Shown here: positions 53,468 through 62,407 of the stretch, one piece after another
How the letters are laid out: every line of letters begins with the position of its first letter
How positions within the stretch are numbered: position 1 is the first letter of the stretch
DNA from: Enterobacteriaceae bacterium UBA7338
GTDB lineage: Bacteria > Pseudomonadota > Gammaproteobacteria > Enterobacterales > Enterobacteriaceae
Direction: 5' to 3'
NCBI GenBank assembly: GCA_002480085.1
Contig: DKPJ01000012.1
Location: 315,709 to 379,708, forward strand
DNA: 64,000 nucleotides
The notes under the pieces: generated by a model
Told to the model about the DNA's origin: nothing
Seen by the model: the letters and a program-made list of their open reading frames with translations, nothing else
Database searches by the model: none
Program-made: the position numbers and the translations under genes

Positions 53468-55544
53468 ACTCCTCCCGCGGCGTCTTGTATATCTCCCCCG
53501 TCAGATAGTCCGGCCAGTTCTTCTCAAAGTAGAGCGCAGTGAGATCGCCACACGCCCGCAGCGGCCTCGCCTCAACGCTAAACGCGCCGTTTTGCCAGCG
53601 AACATGCAGCTGCTCCGCCTTATGTTCTGGCTTTTCCGAAAGGAAACGGAAACGCGTTAATGCCCCCTCTCGAGTCTGCGGTACCGCATCGCCCTGCGCA
53701 GAGCAGATCATCCGCGCGCCCCGGCTTCCTCCGCCCTCGGCCACGTAGGTTTGCAACGCGGTGAGGATCGCTTCAGAAGCCAACGCCATCTGCCGCCACT
53801 GGAAGCTAAACGCCGTCCGGTTTGGATGGGTGATGGCGATCCCCGAGGCGGCAATGCGCTGGTTGAGCTGACGCGCCGCCTCCCGGGCCTCGTTGATGCT
53901 CTCCGCCTCACAGATAAACCCGGCGCGATCGCTCATCCGCTGCTGGATCTCCGCCCGGACCTGCTCGATCTCCAGCGCCTCTGGGTTGGCGCTGTCCCGC
54001 TGGATCTGGGCAATCACGCTCTCCAGCTCCGCCTCGCCCTGCGGCTCGCCTGCTGAGCGCGCCGCAGCCGCAATATGCTTGGCGCAGCGCAGGCCAAAAA
54101 CCTGCCCCGCGTTCAGCGCCGCGCCGCCGGGACGCGTTACCCCGTGGGTACCCGCCGCCTCGCCCACCGCGTAACATCCCTCCAGCGAGGTGTGGCCCCA
54201 GATATCCACGGCGATGCCACCGTTCATATGCTGATGGTTGACGTTGAAGGCCAGCGGCTGCTGGGTCAGGTCATGTCCATGATGCTTATACAGCTCAATG
54301 GCCAGCGGGTTCATATGCCGCAGACGATCGATGGGCTGCTCCAGACAGGCATCATTGTTACGCAGGTATTGGTAAACATCCTCGTCCAGATTGCGCACCG
54401 AAAACGGTTCGTCCCCCGGAACCGGCAGCGGGTTGCGGTTGAAATCCATGTAGATGGCCCGCCCGGCCTGTGATTCGTTATAGATCGCCAGGTCCACCAG
54501 GCTGGAGCCAAAATCGAGCGTCCGGGTGGCATGGATCGGCCACTGGTAGCCCTTGCGGAAGATGTTAGAGACCAGCTCGCGGGTGGTGCGGTAGTAGCGG
54601 GCCAGGAAGTTATGCTCCTGCCCGTCGGCATCGATGGAGTAGATATAGGGCATGCTCTGCACGTAGGTGCCGGAGAGGTTCCACGGGAACTCGTCCCGCC
54701 GCGTACCAATGCCAAACTGATGCTCGGTGAGGTTCACCGTGTCGATGCCCGCCTCCAGCGCCAGCCCCAGTGCGCCAAAGCAGCGCTTAGGGTAGACGCT
54801 GTCGCGGAACAGCTCCCCCGGCCCGCCGGAGGCCAGCACCACCGCCGGACTGCGCAGCAGGCACAATCCCCAGGGGTTCTCCGCGGTTTTCGCACCTTTC
54901 ACTACCGCAATCGCGCCGCTGACCCGCCTTCCGGCCCCCTCGCCTGCGGTCAGCAGGCGGATCACCGTCGCATGATCGAGGAAGGGAACGCCCACCAGCG
55001 CCGCCTCCTCCGCCAGCACCTTGACCATCAGGCGGGAGGTGCGTGGCCCACAGCTGGTCGCCCTCCCGACCTCATCATGATCGGTCTGATAGCGCAGCAC
55101 CGCCCCGTAGCGATCCTCCGGCAGCGGCAGCCCCATGCTTTTCAACCCGATAAAGGCCTCAACGGAGCCGACTGCCTCAACGTAGGCGGTGTCACCGTCC
55201 ATCGCCCCCCCTGCCCCCAGCGCCCCGGCCAGACGGGTGAAGTCATCTCCGCGAAAGCTGGTGGAGGCCGTGTGCAGGGTCTGCTTATCAGAGCCGGAGC
55301 AGGCGGAGGTGCCCCAGAACAGCGTCTGGGTCGCCACCAGCACGTTAAGCCGCCTGCGCTTCAGCTCGACGGCCGCGCGTAACCCCGCCGCGCCGCTGCC
55401 CACCACCAGCGCCTCGCTGTCGTAGACAGGAATGCGATACTCGCCGAGGGTCAACATCTGCTGCGCCTGCGCCTCGGCAACGTGATGGGGCATGGCAACG
55501 TTGGTCAGGCTCTCCAGGATGGCCTGCGGGATCGCTGTTGTCAT
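53466..55544 (-). CDS. FAD-dependent oxidoreductase, fumarate reductase/succinate dehydrogenase flavoprotein-like
   Basis: The 692-residue protein has an N-terminal FAD Rossmann motif (VVGSGAAGLRAAVELKRR, near 47) and the C-terminal flavin motif GVTRPGGAALNAGQVFGLRCA. It belongs to the fumarate reductase / aspartate oxidase superfamily. It has no partner Fe-S or membrane subunit nearby, and no signal peptide, so it is probably a soluble cytoplasmic oxidoreductase. It is the last gene of an operon for an unknown carbohydrate. The substrate is not known; the neighbouring dehydrogenase and TIM-barrel genes suggest a keto-sugar or sugar acid. Confidence 0.8.
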   Translation of the reverse strand: MTTAIPQAILESLTNVAMPHHVAEAQAQQMLTLGEYRIPVYDSEALVVGSGAAGLRAAVELKRRRLNVLVATQTLFWGTSACSGSDKQTLHTASTSFRGDDFTRLAGALGAGGAMDGDTAYVEAVGSVEAFIGLKSMGLPLPEDRYGAVLRYQTDHDEVGRATSCGPRTSRLMVKVLAEEAALVGVPFLDHATVIRLLTAGEGAGRRVSGAIAVVKGAKTAENPWGLCLLRSPAVVLASGGPGELFRDSVYPKRCFGALGLALEAGIDTVNLTEHQFGIGTRRDEFPWNLSGTYVQSMPYIYSIDADGQEHNFLARYYRTTRELVSNIFRKGYQWPIHATRTLDFGSSLVDLAIYNESQAGRAIYMDFNRNPLPVPGDEPFSVRNLDEDVYQYLRNNDACLEQPIDRLRHMNPLAIELYKHHGHDLTQQPLAFNVNHQHMNGGIAVDIWGHTSLEGCYAVGEAAGTHGVTRPGGAALNAGQVFGLRCAKHIAAAARSAGEPQGEAELESVIAQIQRDSANPEALEIEQVRAEIQQRMSDRAGFICEAESINEAREAARQLNQRIAASGIAITHPNRTAFSFQWRQMALASEAILTALQTYVAEGGGSRGARMICSAQGDAVPQTREGALTRFRFLSEKPEHKAEQLHVRWQNGAFSVEARPLRACGDLTALYFEKNWPDYLTGEIYKTPREE

Positions 55545-55553
55545 CGTTAACCT

Positions 55554-56795
55554 CTACTGTTTACTCGTTGAAATATCCGATGCCAGCCCGGCAACCCGCC
55601 GGTGCGTCACGGGCTGGGTACTTTTGCGCACGCCCAGCAGCAGCACGCTGCTGACCAGCATGACGCAGGCGGCAAAGAACCATACCGTGCTCATGGAGTA
55701 GCGATCGGCGAAGTAGCCCGCCAGCACCGGCGAAATGCCCCCGGCGGTCATGCCGATGTTCATCACCAGGCCAATGGCCGCACCGCGCAGCTGAGGCGGC
55801 ACCAGCTCGGAGGTAAAGGAGAGCACCATCGGCGTAATGGGATAGCCCAGCAGGCCGAGAAACAGCACGAGGATCACCACGGCAAACACCGGCAGATCCA
55901 TGACCATCGCCGCCATTAGCAGGCTGCTGAGCAGCGTGACGCCAATCAGCACTTTGCGTTTGCGGGTAAAGTCTCCGCCGTCGCAGTAGCGGCCCAGCAG
56001 GAATCCGCCCAGCGCGCCGGTCAGCCCCAGCAGGCTGGCGATGGTGCCCGCCATACCGATAGAGAGCTGCTTCATGTTCATCAGGAAGGTCGGTGCCCAG
56101 AGCAGAACAATCCACCAGCCGCTCAGCAGCAGGAAGTAGTAAAAGGCGATCAGCATGACGGCTTTATTACGAAACAGCTGGCCCAACGGTACCTTCTCTT
56201 TCACTGTGGTAGCCGCTACGACTTTTTTCGGCTCGGACTTGACCAGCACCGCGTAGGCCAGCGCCACCAGCACCCCCAGCCCGCCCGCGACGTAGAAGAC
56301 TACCCGCCAGCCATATAGCGGCCCCAGCATCGCCCCCAGCCAGGTGCCGAAGAAGCCGCCGATGGGGTAGCCCATCCAGTAGAGCGACATCACGGTGGTG
56401 CGCTGCTTCTCGGTGGTCACGTTAGCCACCTCCAGCGAGGCCGCGGGCCAGAAGACCCCCTCGCCGATGCCGGTCATGACCCGGTAGAAGATCAGCGAGG
56501 TCATGCTGCCCGCGATGCCGGTCAGCATGGTCGCCACGGAGAACATCATCAGCCCCAGGATAAGGACCGGTTTACCGCTGAGCTTGTCGGCAATGATGCC
56601 CGAGAGAAAGAGAAAGCCAATAAAGCCGTAAAAGAACGAGCTGAGCAGAATGCCGGACTGGCCCTTTTCAAGGCCGAAGTCGTTGGCAATCAGCCCGATT
56701 GCCGATGAGACGGTCATGCGATCCACGGAGTACATCATGTACCCCAGGCCGCACAGCACCGATACCAGCACCATCTTTTTTGTATCTGTCTGCAT
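55554..56795 (-). CDS. MFS transporter, sugar acid/anion-cation symporter-like
   Basis: The 413-residue protein has twelve predicted membrane helices and an MFS A-motif-like loop after helix 2 (GIIADKLSGKPVL). The second half shows GRYCDGGDFTRKRK at the equivalent loop. It fits MFS symporters for organic anions such as hexuronates. It is 9 bases upstream of the flavoprotein gene. The substrate is presumably the compound used by this operon. Confidence 0.82.
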   Translation of the reverse strand: MQTDTKKMVLVSVLCGLGYMMYSVDRMTVSSAIGLIANDFGLEKGQSGILLSSFFYGFIGFLFLSGIIADKLSGKPVLILGLMMFSVATMLTGIAGSMTSLIFYRVMTGIGEGVFWPAASLEVANVTTEKQRTTVMSLYWMGYPIGGFFGTWLGAMLGPLYGWRVVFYVAGGLGVLVALAYAVLVKSEPKKVVAATTVKEKVPLGQLFRNKAVMLIAFYYFLLLSGWWIVLLWAPTFLMNMKQLSIGMAGTIASLLGLTGALGGFLLGRYCDGGDFTRKRKVLIGVTLLSSLLMAAMVMDLPVFAVVILVLFLGLLGYPITPMVLSFTSELVPPQLRGAAIGLVMNIGMTAGGISPVLAGYFADRYSMSTVWFFAACVMLVSSVLLLGVRKSTQPVTHRRVAGLASDISTSKQ

Positions 56796-56852
56796 AATTC
56801 CCTCGACTAACCTGATAAGTGTGACGAGAAACCAGATACCGCTAAACTCTGA

Positions 56853-57689
56853 CTAACAGTGACTCTGATGACGGGCCTTGCATGTCTCCAGCACCGAATC
56901 CGGATCGCGCTGCCACCAGGTGTGCTCGGAGAAGATCTCCACCTCGTGCGCCCCCGTGTAGCCCAGCGCCTCAACCGCCTGGCGTGCGGCGCGGATATCA
57001 ATCACCCCGTCGCCCATCATGCCGCGATCGAGGAGCAGATCCCGGGTGGGCACCAGCCAGTCGCAGATATGAAACCCTAAAATGCGCTTGCGACCCGCCC
57101 GCTCAATCTCGGCATAAAACTTCGGATCCCACCAGGTGTGGTAGAGATCGACGGCGATCCCTAAGCCATCGTCCCCCAGCTCGTCGCAGAGATCGTTCGC
57201 CTGCTCCAGGGTATTTACGCAGGCGCGATCCGCAGCGTACATCGGGTGCAGCGGCTCGATTGCCAGCGGCATCCCCGCCTTACGGGAGTACTCCAGCAGA
57301 CGGCCAAGACCGTCGCGTACCTGGCTGCGCGCCCCGGCGATATCTTTTGACGCTCCCGGCAGGCCACCGACCACCAGCACCAGGCAGGCGGCGTTGAGCG
57401 CCAGCGCCTCATCCACCGCCCGGCGATTGTCGTCATCGGCAGCCCGGCGAGCCGCCTCGTCGATGCCGGGGAACATTCCTCCGCGGCAGTAGCCGCTTAC
57501 CGTCAGCTCGTTACTGCGGATCAGCTGGGCGCTCTTCTGCAGGCCGAGGGCCTGCACCTGGTCACGCCAGGGCGAGATCCCCCGGATCTGGTGACGGGCG
57601 CAGCCCTCAATGATCTGGTCCAGGGTCCACTGCTTACGCACCGTGGCGGTGTTGATCGATAAACGTTGTGCATCAGGCTGTTGCATCAT
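56853..57689 (-). CDS. Sugar phosphate isomerase/epimerase (xylose isomerase-like TIM barrel)
   Basis: This 278-residue TIM-barrel protein has the four metal ligands usual in the family: Glu in AIEPLHP, Asp in AVDLYHTWWD, His in LGFHICDW and Glu in HEVEIFSE. An AP endonuclease 2-like fold is expected. It starts after AGGAG; a second ATG one codon later (57686) has better spacing. Members act as isomerases, epimerases or keto-sugar lyases; I cannot choose. Confidence 0.83.
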   Translation of the reverse strand: MMQQPDAQRLSINTATVRKQWTLDQIIEGCARHQIRGISPWRDQVQALGLQKSAQLIRSNELTVSGYCRGGMFPGIDEAARRAADDDNRRAVDEALALNAACLVLVVGGLPGASKDIAGARSQVRDGLGRLLEYSRKAGMPLAIEPLHPMYAADRACVNTLEQANDLCDELGDDGLGIAVDLYHTWWDPKFYAEIERAGRKRILGFHICDWLVPTRDLLLDRGMMGDGVIDIRAARQAVEALGYTGAHEVEIFSEHTWWQRDPDSVLETCKARHQSHC

Positions 57690-57695
57690 GGCTCC

Positions 57696-58847
57696 TTAGC
57701 GTAACAGGGACGGAACATCGAGCCAGCGGCGCTCTTTCCAGCTTTGCAGGGCCAGCTCCACCAGCTGCACCCCTTTTGCCCCCTCCAGCAGGTTCCAGCG
57801 AAATTCGCCCTCGCCGTGCACGTGGCGTAAGAACAGCTCCCACTGCACCTTGAAGGCGTTGTCGTAGGTCGTGGTGTCCGGCACCGGCACCCAGTCGTTA
57901 AAGAAGTTATGGGTCTGGCGCACGTCCGGGTTCCACACCGGCTTCGGCGTGTTGACCCGGGACTGGGTGAGGCAGTCGGTGAGGCCCGCTACCGCCGATC
58001 CGTTGACGCCGTCTACCTGGAAGGTCACCAGGTCGTCGCGGCGCACGCGCACGCACCAGGAGCTGTTGATCTGCACGATGGTGCCGTTATGCAGCTCGAA
58101 GGTGGCGTAGGCGGCGTCATCGGCGGTGGCCTGGTAGGCGTTGCCCTGCTCGTCAAAGCGCTCGGGAATATGGGTGGCACCCAGGCAGCTGAGGCTTTTG
58201 ATCTCGCCGAACAGGTTATCGATGACGTAGCGCCAGTGGCAGATCATGTCGAGGATGATGCCGCCCCCGTCCTCGGCACGGTAGTTCCACGACGGACGCT
58301 GGGTAGGCTGCAGATCCCCTTCAAAGACCCAGTAGCCAAACTCGCCGCGCACCGAGAGCACCTTGCCGAAGAAGCCGGACTGGTTGAGCATCTGGAGCTT
58401 TTGCAGCCCCGGCAGCCAGAGCTTATCCTGCACCACCCCGTGGCAGACGCCGTGCTGCTCGGCAAAGTAGTAAAGCTCCATCGCCTCGTCGAGGCTGACC
58501 GCCACCGGTTTTTCACTGTAGATGTGCTTCCCCGCCGCGATGGCCTTTTTCAGCAGCGCCGGGCGCGCCTGGGTAGTTGCAGCATCGAAAAAGATGGTGT
58601 CGTTCGGGTTGGCCAGCGCCGCGTCAAGATCGGTTCCCCAGCGGCTGATGCCGTAGCTTTTCGCCAGCGCCGCGATCTTCTCTTCGTTACGGCCAATGAG
58701 GATCGGATCCGGCACCAGGCGATCGCCGTTTGCCAGTTCAACCCCGCCCTGCTCGCGGATCGCCACGATCGAACGGATCAGGTGCTGATTTTTCCCCATT
58801 CGCCCGGTTACGCCATGCATGATGATGCCAACAGATTGAGTCGCCAT
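57696..58847 (-). CDS. Gfo/Idh/MocA-family NAD(P)-dependent dehydrogenase
   Basis: The 383-residue protein has the Rossmann motif HGVTGRMGK near the N-terminus and the EKP motif (YSEKPVAV) near residue 112 of the GFO/IDH/MOCA family, with the substrate domain following (GGGIILDMICHWRYV). It lies 6 bases upstream of the TIM-barrel gene. The pair often oxidises and then isomerises or cleaves sugars or inositols. The substrate is not known. Confidence 0.87.
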   Translation of the reverse strand: MATQSVGIIMHGVTGRMGKNQHLIRSIVAIREQGGVELANGDRLVPDPILIGRNEEKIAALAKSYGISRWGTDLDAALANPNDTIFFDAATTQARPALLKKAIAAGKHIYSEKPVAVSLDEAMELYYFAEQHGVCHGVVQDKLWLPGLQKLQMLNQSGFFGKVLSVRGEFGYWVFEGDLQPTQRPSWNYRAEDGGGIILDMICHWRYVIDNLFGEIKSLSCLGATHIPERFDEQGNAYQATADDAAYATFELHNGTIVQINSSWCVRVRRDDLVTFQVDGVNGSAVAGLTDCLTQSRVNTPKPVWNPDVRQTHNFFNDWVPVPDTTTYDNAFKVQWELFLRHVHGEGEFRWNLLEGAKGVQLVELALQSWKERRWLDVPSLLR

Positions 58848-58863
58848 GTCTTTTCCTTAGAGG

Positions 58864-59652
58864 TTAAAAGTGGGATTTATTCAGGCCGCCGTCGATATCA
58901 ATAATTTGGCCGACGGTAAAGGGAAGCAGCCCACAGGCCAGCGCGTTGACGGTGGTGGCGATATCTTTCGGCTGCCCCCAGCGCTTCATCGGCACCAGCC
59001 CATCGCCAATCAGCTGGTCATATTTCGGCTTCACGGTGCTGGTCATATCGGTTTCGATAATGCCCGGACGGATCTCGTAGACGCCGATCCCCTCCTCTGC
59101 CAGACGCAGCGCGAAGAGCTGAGTGACCATGCTGGCCGCCGCTTTCGAGACGCAGTATTCGCCCCGGGAGATGGAGAGGCTGTGGGCGCTACAGGAAGTG
59201 ATATTAATAATTGAGTGGTGGTGAGCATCCCGCTCTCCCTGCTGGAGCATGATCCGGGCGGCACGCTGGCAGAAGAAGAACATAGCGCGGGTATTAATGT
59301 CCTGGCAGTAGTCATAGTTTTCCGCCGTGACCTCCAGCAGATCGCCACGCTGTTTTGCCGCGGTTCCCGCATTGTTGACCACGCAGTCCAGCCGCCCCCA
59401 CTTCGCCATCACCCGATCGAGCATCTGCTGCTGGACCGCAAGATCGGCAACGTCCCCTGGCACCGCAAGTGCTTCAATGTCAAACTGTTGCAGTTCAGCC
59501 ACCATGCTCTGCTGGCGTGCTCGGCCCTCTTCGCTATCGCGCCCGTTAATGGCAACGTTAAATCCCTGCTGCGCCAGCGCCAGCGCGCAGGCTTTGCCTA
59601 TGCCGCGCGTGGATCCTGTTACGAGGGCGACCGGGCGTTGTGAATGGCTCAT
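58864..59652 (-). CDS. Short-chain dehydrogenase/reductase, first gene of the sugar operon
   Basis: The 262-residue SDR has the cofactor motif TGSTRGIGKA, the NNAG motif (VVNNAGTA), a catalytic Ser (ITSCSAHS) and the YxxxK motif (EYCVSKAAA). The terminal IDIDGGLNKSHF is a usual SDR ending. The protein is FabG-like by family. Its place in the operon suggests oxidation or reduction of a polyol or keto-sugar. It is the gene nearest to the divergent tetR. Confidence 0.87.
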   Translation of the reverse strand: MSHSQRPVALVTGSTRGIGKACALALAQQGFNVAINGRDSEEGRARQQSMVAELQQFDIEALAVPGDVADLAVQQQMLDRVMAKWGRLDCVVNNAGTAAKQRGDLLEVTAENYDYCQDINTRAMFFFCQRAARIMLQQGERDAHHHSIINITSCSAHSLSISRGEYCVSKAAASMVTQLFALRLAEEGIGVYEIRPGIIETDMTSTVKPKYDQLIGDGLVPMKRWGQPKDIATTVNALACGLLPFTVGQIIDIDGGLNKSHF

Positions 59653-59682
59653 AGACGACTCCCAAAGGCTGAATAGTAGATT

Positions 59683-59698
59683 TCAACTAGATGGTTGA
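59683..59698. promoter_or_regulatory. Candidate TetR operator, copy near the SDR start
   Basis: TCAACTAGATGGTTGA is a near-palindrome with arms TCAAC/GTTGA, 30 bases before the SDR ATG. It shares TCAACTA..T.GTT.A with the second copy at 59757. Confidence 0.6.
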
Positions 59699-59756
59699 TA
59701 ACCGTTAAGCAGTATAGGAAGCGAGCAAAAAGAAAATAATGATCGACTTCTCAAAA

Positions 59757-59772
59757 TCAACTAATTAGTTAA
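59757..59772. promoter_or_regulatory. Candidate TetR operator, copy near the tetR start
   Basis: TCAACTAATTAGTTAA contains the perfect 12-bp palindrome AACTAATTAGTT, 45 bases before the tetR ATG. The two copies are spaced 74 bases apart, start to start. Two similar palindromes in a divergent gap are a strong sign of a TetR operator. Confidence 0.6.
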
Positions 59773-59817
59773 TAATTAAGTAGCAGTCGGTAACGCGATG
59801 ATTTTAATGGAGAAATA

Positions 59818-60465
59818 ATGAATGATATCAAGGGGAAGCGGAGACACGATCCGGAGCTGACCCGTGGATTGATCCTCGAGGCAGCGAAGAAGGAGTTTGC
59901 TGAGAAGGGTTTTGACGGGGCACGGGTTGACCAGATTGCTGCCCTTGCGCAGGTGAATAAGCAGATGCTTTATTACTATTTCGACAATAAAGACACCCTG
60001 TTTACCCATGTGCTGCAGGCGGCGTATCGGGATATTCGTGCTAAAGAGGCGGCGCTGAAGCTGGATCATCTGAGCGGTCGGGACGCTATCCTGGCGCTGG
60101 TGGACTTTACCTGGCACTACTACCTGGCGAACCCGGAATTTATTCGTCTGCTGAATAGCGAGAACCAGCTCAAAGGACGTCATCTGAAAGAGCTGGACAG
60201 CATCGTGCCGATCAACCGCAGCTGGATCACCATCACCCAGCAGATCCTCGATCGCGGCGAGCAGGATGGCTCGATTCGCCCCGGCATAGACGCAATGCAG
60301 CTTAACATCAGCATCTCCGCGCTGGGCTTTTTCTATCTGATTAACCAGTCAACGCTGTCGATCCTCTACCAGCAGGATCTGAAGCAGCCTGCGGCCCTCG
60401 ACGCCCGGCTGGCGGTGATGCGGGAGACCATTGCCTGCTGGCTGGCACCCGTTACGCAACGCTAA
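59818..60465 (+). CDS. TetR-family transcriptional regulator
   Basis: The 215-residue protein has a TetR helix-turn-helix at the N-terminus (LILEAAKKEFAEKGFDGARVDQIAALAQVNKQMLYYYFDNK contains the usual layout: helix, KGFDG turn, recognition helix ending YYYF). The ligand domain includes LANPEFIRLLNSENQLKGRHL. It is divergent from the five-gene operon and probably represses it. The ligand is not known. Confidence 0.88.
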   Translation: MNDIKGKRRHDPELTRGLILEAAKKEFAEKGFDGARVDQIAALAQVNKQMLYYYFDNKDTLFTHVLQAAYRDIRAKEAALKLDHLSGRDAILALVDFTWHYYLANPEFIRLLNSENQLKGRHLKELDSIVPINRSWITITQQILDRGEQDGSIRPGIDAMQLNISISALGFFYLINQSTLSILYQQDLKQPAALDARLAVMRETIACWLAPVTQR

Positions 60466-60467
60466 TT

Positions 60468-60497
60468 CCCCGGTGGCGCTTCGCTTACCGGGGCTAC
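60468..60497. repeat. REP element
   Basis: CCCCGGTGGCGCTTCGCTTACCGGGGCTAC-type palindrome after tetR, related to the other REP units. Confidence 0.7.
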
Positions 60498-60513
60498 AAT
60501 AACTATACCAGCC

Positions 60514-60540
60514 AAAAAAAACAGGCCCCGAGGGGCCTGT
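60514..60540 (-). terminator. Rho-independent terminator of sspAB
   Basis: ACAGGCCCC and GGGGCCTGT form a 9-bp stem. On the minus strand it is followed by a T-run (seven A on the plus strand). It lies just after the sspB stop. Confidence 0.9.
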
Positions 60541-60544
60541 GAGA

Positions 60545-61045
60545 TTACTTCACGACGCGCAGCGCCGGACGGCCACCGCGCGGCGGCGGATCGTCATCGG
60601 GATTATTGTCATCGTCAACGTGATCAGGCTTGTCGCCGTCGATCACCGACATCACGGTTTCGCTGTCAGCCGTTGCCGTTTCGTCATCGTCATTGACGGT
60701 AACCGCTTCGCCATCATATGCCGTTTCCGGCTCAAACATGGTGCCAGCGCCGTTTTCACGGGCGTAGATCGCCAGCACGGCGGCCAGCGGCACGTAAACC
60801 TGACGCGGCACGCCGCCGAAGCGCGCGTTGAAACGCACTTCGTCGTTCGCCAGCTCAAGGTTGCCTACCGCGCGCGGGGCGATATTGAGAACGATCTGCC
60901 CGTCGCGGGCATACTCCATCGGCACGCGCACGCCAGGCAAGGTCACGTCTACCACCAGGTGCGGCGTGAGCTGGTTATCCAGCAGCCATTCATAGAATGC
61001 GCGCAGCAGATACGGACGGCGTGGAGAGAGCTGTGACAAATCCAT
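60545..61045 (-). CDS. sspB: ClpXP protease specificity-enhancing factor SspB
   Basis: SspB delivers ssrA-tagged proteins to ClpXP. The 166-residue protein has the substrate-binding domain starting MDLSQLSPRRPYLLRAFYEW and a flexible acidic linker, ending in the ClpX-binding tail GGRPALRVVK. It is 5 bases after sspA. Confidence 0.97.
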   Translation of the reverse strand: MDLSQLSPRRPYLLRAFYEWLLDNQLTPHLVVDVTLPGVRVPMEYARDGQIVLNIAPRAVGNLELANDEVRFNARFGGVPRQVYVPLAAVLAIYARENGAGTMFEPETAYDGEAVTVNDDDETATADSETVMSVIDGDKPDHVDDDNNPDDDPPPRGGRPALRVVK

Positions 61046-61050
61046 GCGTA

Positions 61051-61689
61051 TTAACCCCGGCCGAGGCGCATTTCGCGTTCGGCTTCTGTCAGAGAAGCGA
61101 GGAAGGAGTCGCGTTCGAAAACGCGGGTCATGTAGCCCTTAAGCTCTTTCGAGCCGGTACCGCTCAGCTCAATGCCCAGCTGCGGTAAGCGCCACAGCAG
61201 CGGTGCCAGGTAGCAGTCTACCAGGCTGAACTCATCGCTCAGGAAGTAAGGTTTCTGGGTAAAGACCGGGGCGATACCCAGCAGCTCTTCACGCAGCTGC
61301 TTACGGGCGGCATCCGCCTGGGCACCGGAGCTGGTGACGATAACGTTCATCAGCGTGTACCAGTCTTTTTCGATGCGCTGCATGTAGAGACGGCTTTCAC
61401 CACGCGCCACCGGATAGACCGGCATCAGCGGCGGGTGCGGGAAACGCTCGTCCAGGTACTCCATAATGATGCGAGACTCCCACAGGGTCAGCTCGCGATC
61501 CACCAGCGTCGGTACGCTTTGATTCGGGTTGAGGTCAATCAGATCCTGAGGCGGATTATCCTTTTCCACGTGTTCGATTTCGAAACTCACACCTTTTTCG
61601 GCCAGCACGATGCGGACTTGGTGGCTATAGATGTCAGTAGGACCAGAAAACAGCGTCATTACCGAACGTTTGTTGGCAGCGACAGCCAT
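61051..61689 (-). CDS. sspA: Stringent starvation protein A
   Basis: SspA is a GST-fold RNA polymerase-associated protein needed for stationary-phase acid tolerance. The 212-residue protein starts MAVAANKRSVMTLFSGPTD and has the SspA-type GST N- and C-domains. A palindrome ATATTC-A-GAATAT lies 15 bases upstream. Confidence 0.97.
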   Translation of the reverse strand: MAVAANKRSVMTLFSGPTDIYSHQVRIVLAEKGVSFEIEHVEKDNPPQDLIDLNPNQSVPTLVDRELTLWESRIIMEYLDERFPHPPLMPVYPVARGESRLYMQRIEKDWYTLMNVIVTSSGAQADAARKQLREELLGIAPVFTQKPYFLSDEFSLVDCYLAPLLWRLPQLGIELSGTGSKELKGYMTRVFERDSFLASLTEAEREMRLGRG

Positions 61690-62000
61690 GAAAACCTCCA
61701 GGTATATTCAGAATATTACTGCTGCGAGCCACAGAGTGACCAGCCAGATGTAAGGTGACCCATCCACCCGAAGAGACGCATTTGTGCAAAAGCAGCAAAA
61801 AATGAGCAATCCCCGGCATTTGGGCAGAAAATTGGATGATAGTTTACCAGATTTTGCGGGCTTTGTGGTGAGGGGATTCCGGAAATGCTGTAAATCAGGA
61901 AAAAATCAACGGTTACTGTGGATATCTTGTTTTTTGTCCATAAAAAAACCCGGCATAAACCGGGTTTTTGCGCCATTCGTTCTGCGTGAGCAGAGACAAA
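61690..62000. promoter_or_regulatory. rpsI-sspA intergenic region
   Basis: This 311-bp gap holds the rpsI terminator (listed separately), the sspA promoter region and the ATATTC/GAATAT palindrome at 61704-61716 beside the sspA ribosome binding site. No gene is seen in it. Confidence 0.6.
61944..61969 (-). terminator. Rho-independent terminator of rplM-rpsI
   Basis: AAAAACCCGG and CCGGGTTTTT form a 10-bp stem around CATAAA, with T-rich flank on the minus strand. Confidence 0.92.
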
Positions 62001-62393
62001 TTAACGTTTGGAGAACTGCGGACGACGACGTGCTTTACGCAGACCGACTTTCTTACGTTCAACCTGACGAGCGTCACGAGTAACGAAGCCAGCTTTACGC
62101 AGTTCGCCACGCAGGGACTCGTCGTACTCCATCAGAGCGCGGGTGATACCGTGACGGATCGCACCAGCCTGACCAGAGATACCACCACCTTTAACAGTGA
62201 TGTACAGATCCAGTTTCTCAACCATGTCCACCAGTTCCAGCGGCTGACGAACTACCATGCGGGCAGTTTCACGACCGAAGTACTGTTCCAGAGAACGTTG
62301 GTTGATAACGATTTTACCGCTGCCCGGTTTGATGAAAACGCGAGCTGCAGAACTTTTGCGGCGACCAGTGCCGTAGTATTGATTTTCAGCCAT
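62001..62393 (-). CDS. rpsI: 30S ribosomal protein S9
   Basis: The 130-residue protein starts MAENQYYGTGRRKSSAARVF and ends with the basic tail RRRPQFSKR that reaches the P-site tRNA. The start at 62393 follows the E. coli N-terminus. It is 14 bases after rplM. Confidence 0.98.
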   Translation of the reverse strand: MAENQYYGTGRRKSSAARVFIKPGSGKIVINQRSLEQYFGRETARMVVRQPLELVDMVEKLDLYITVKGGGISGQAGAIRHGITRALMEYDESLRGELRKAGFVTRDARQVERKKVGLRKARRRPQFSKR

Positions 62394-62407
62394 TGCCATA
62401 ATCCCGA

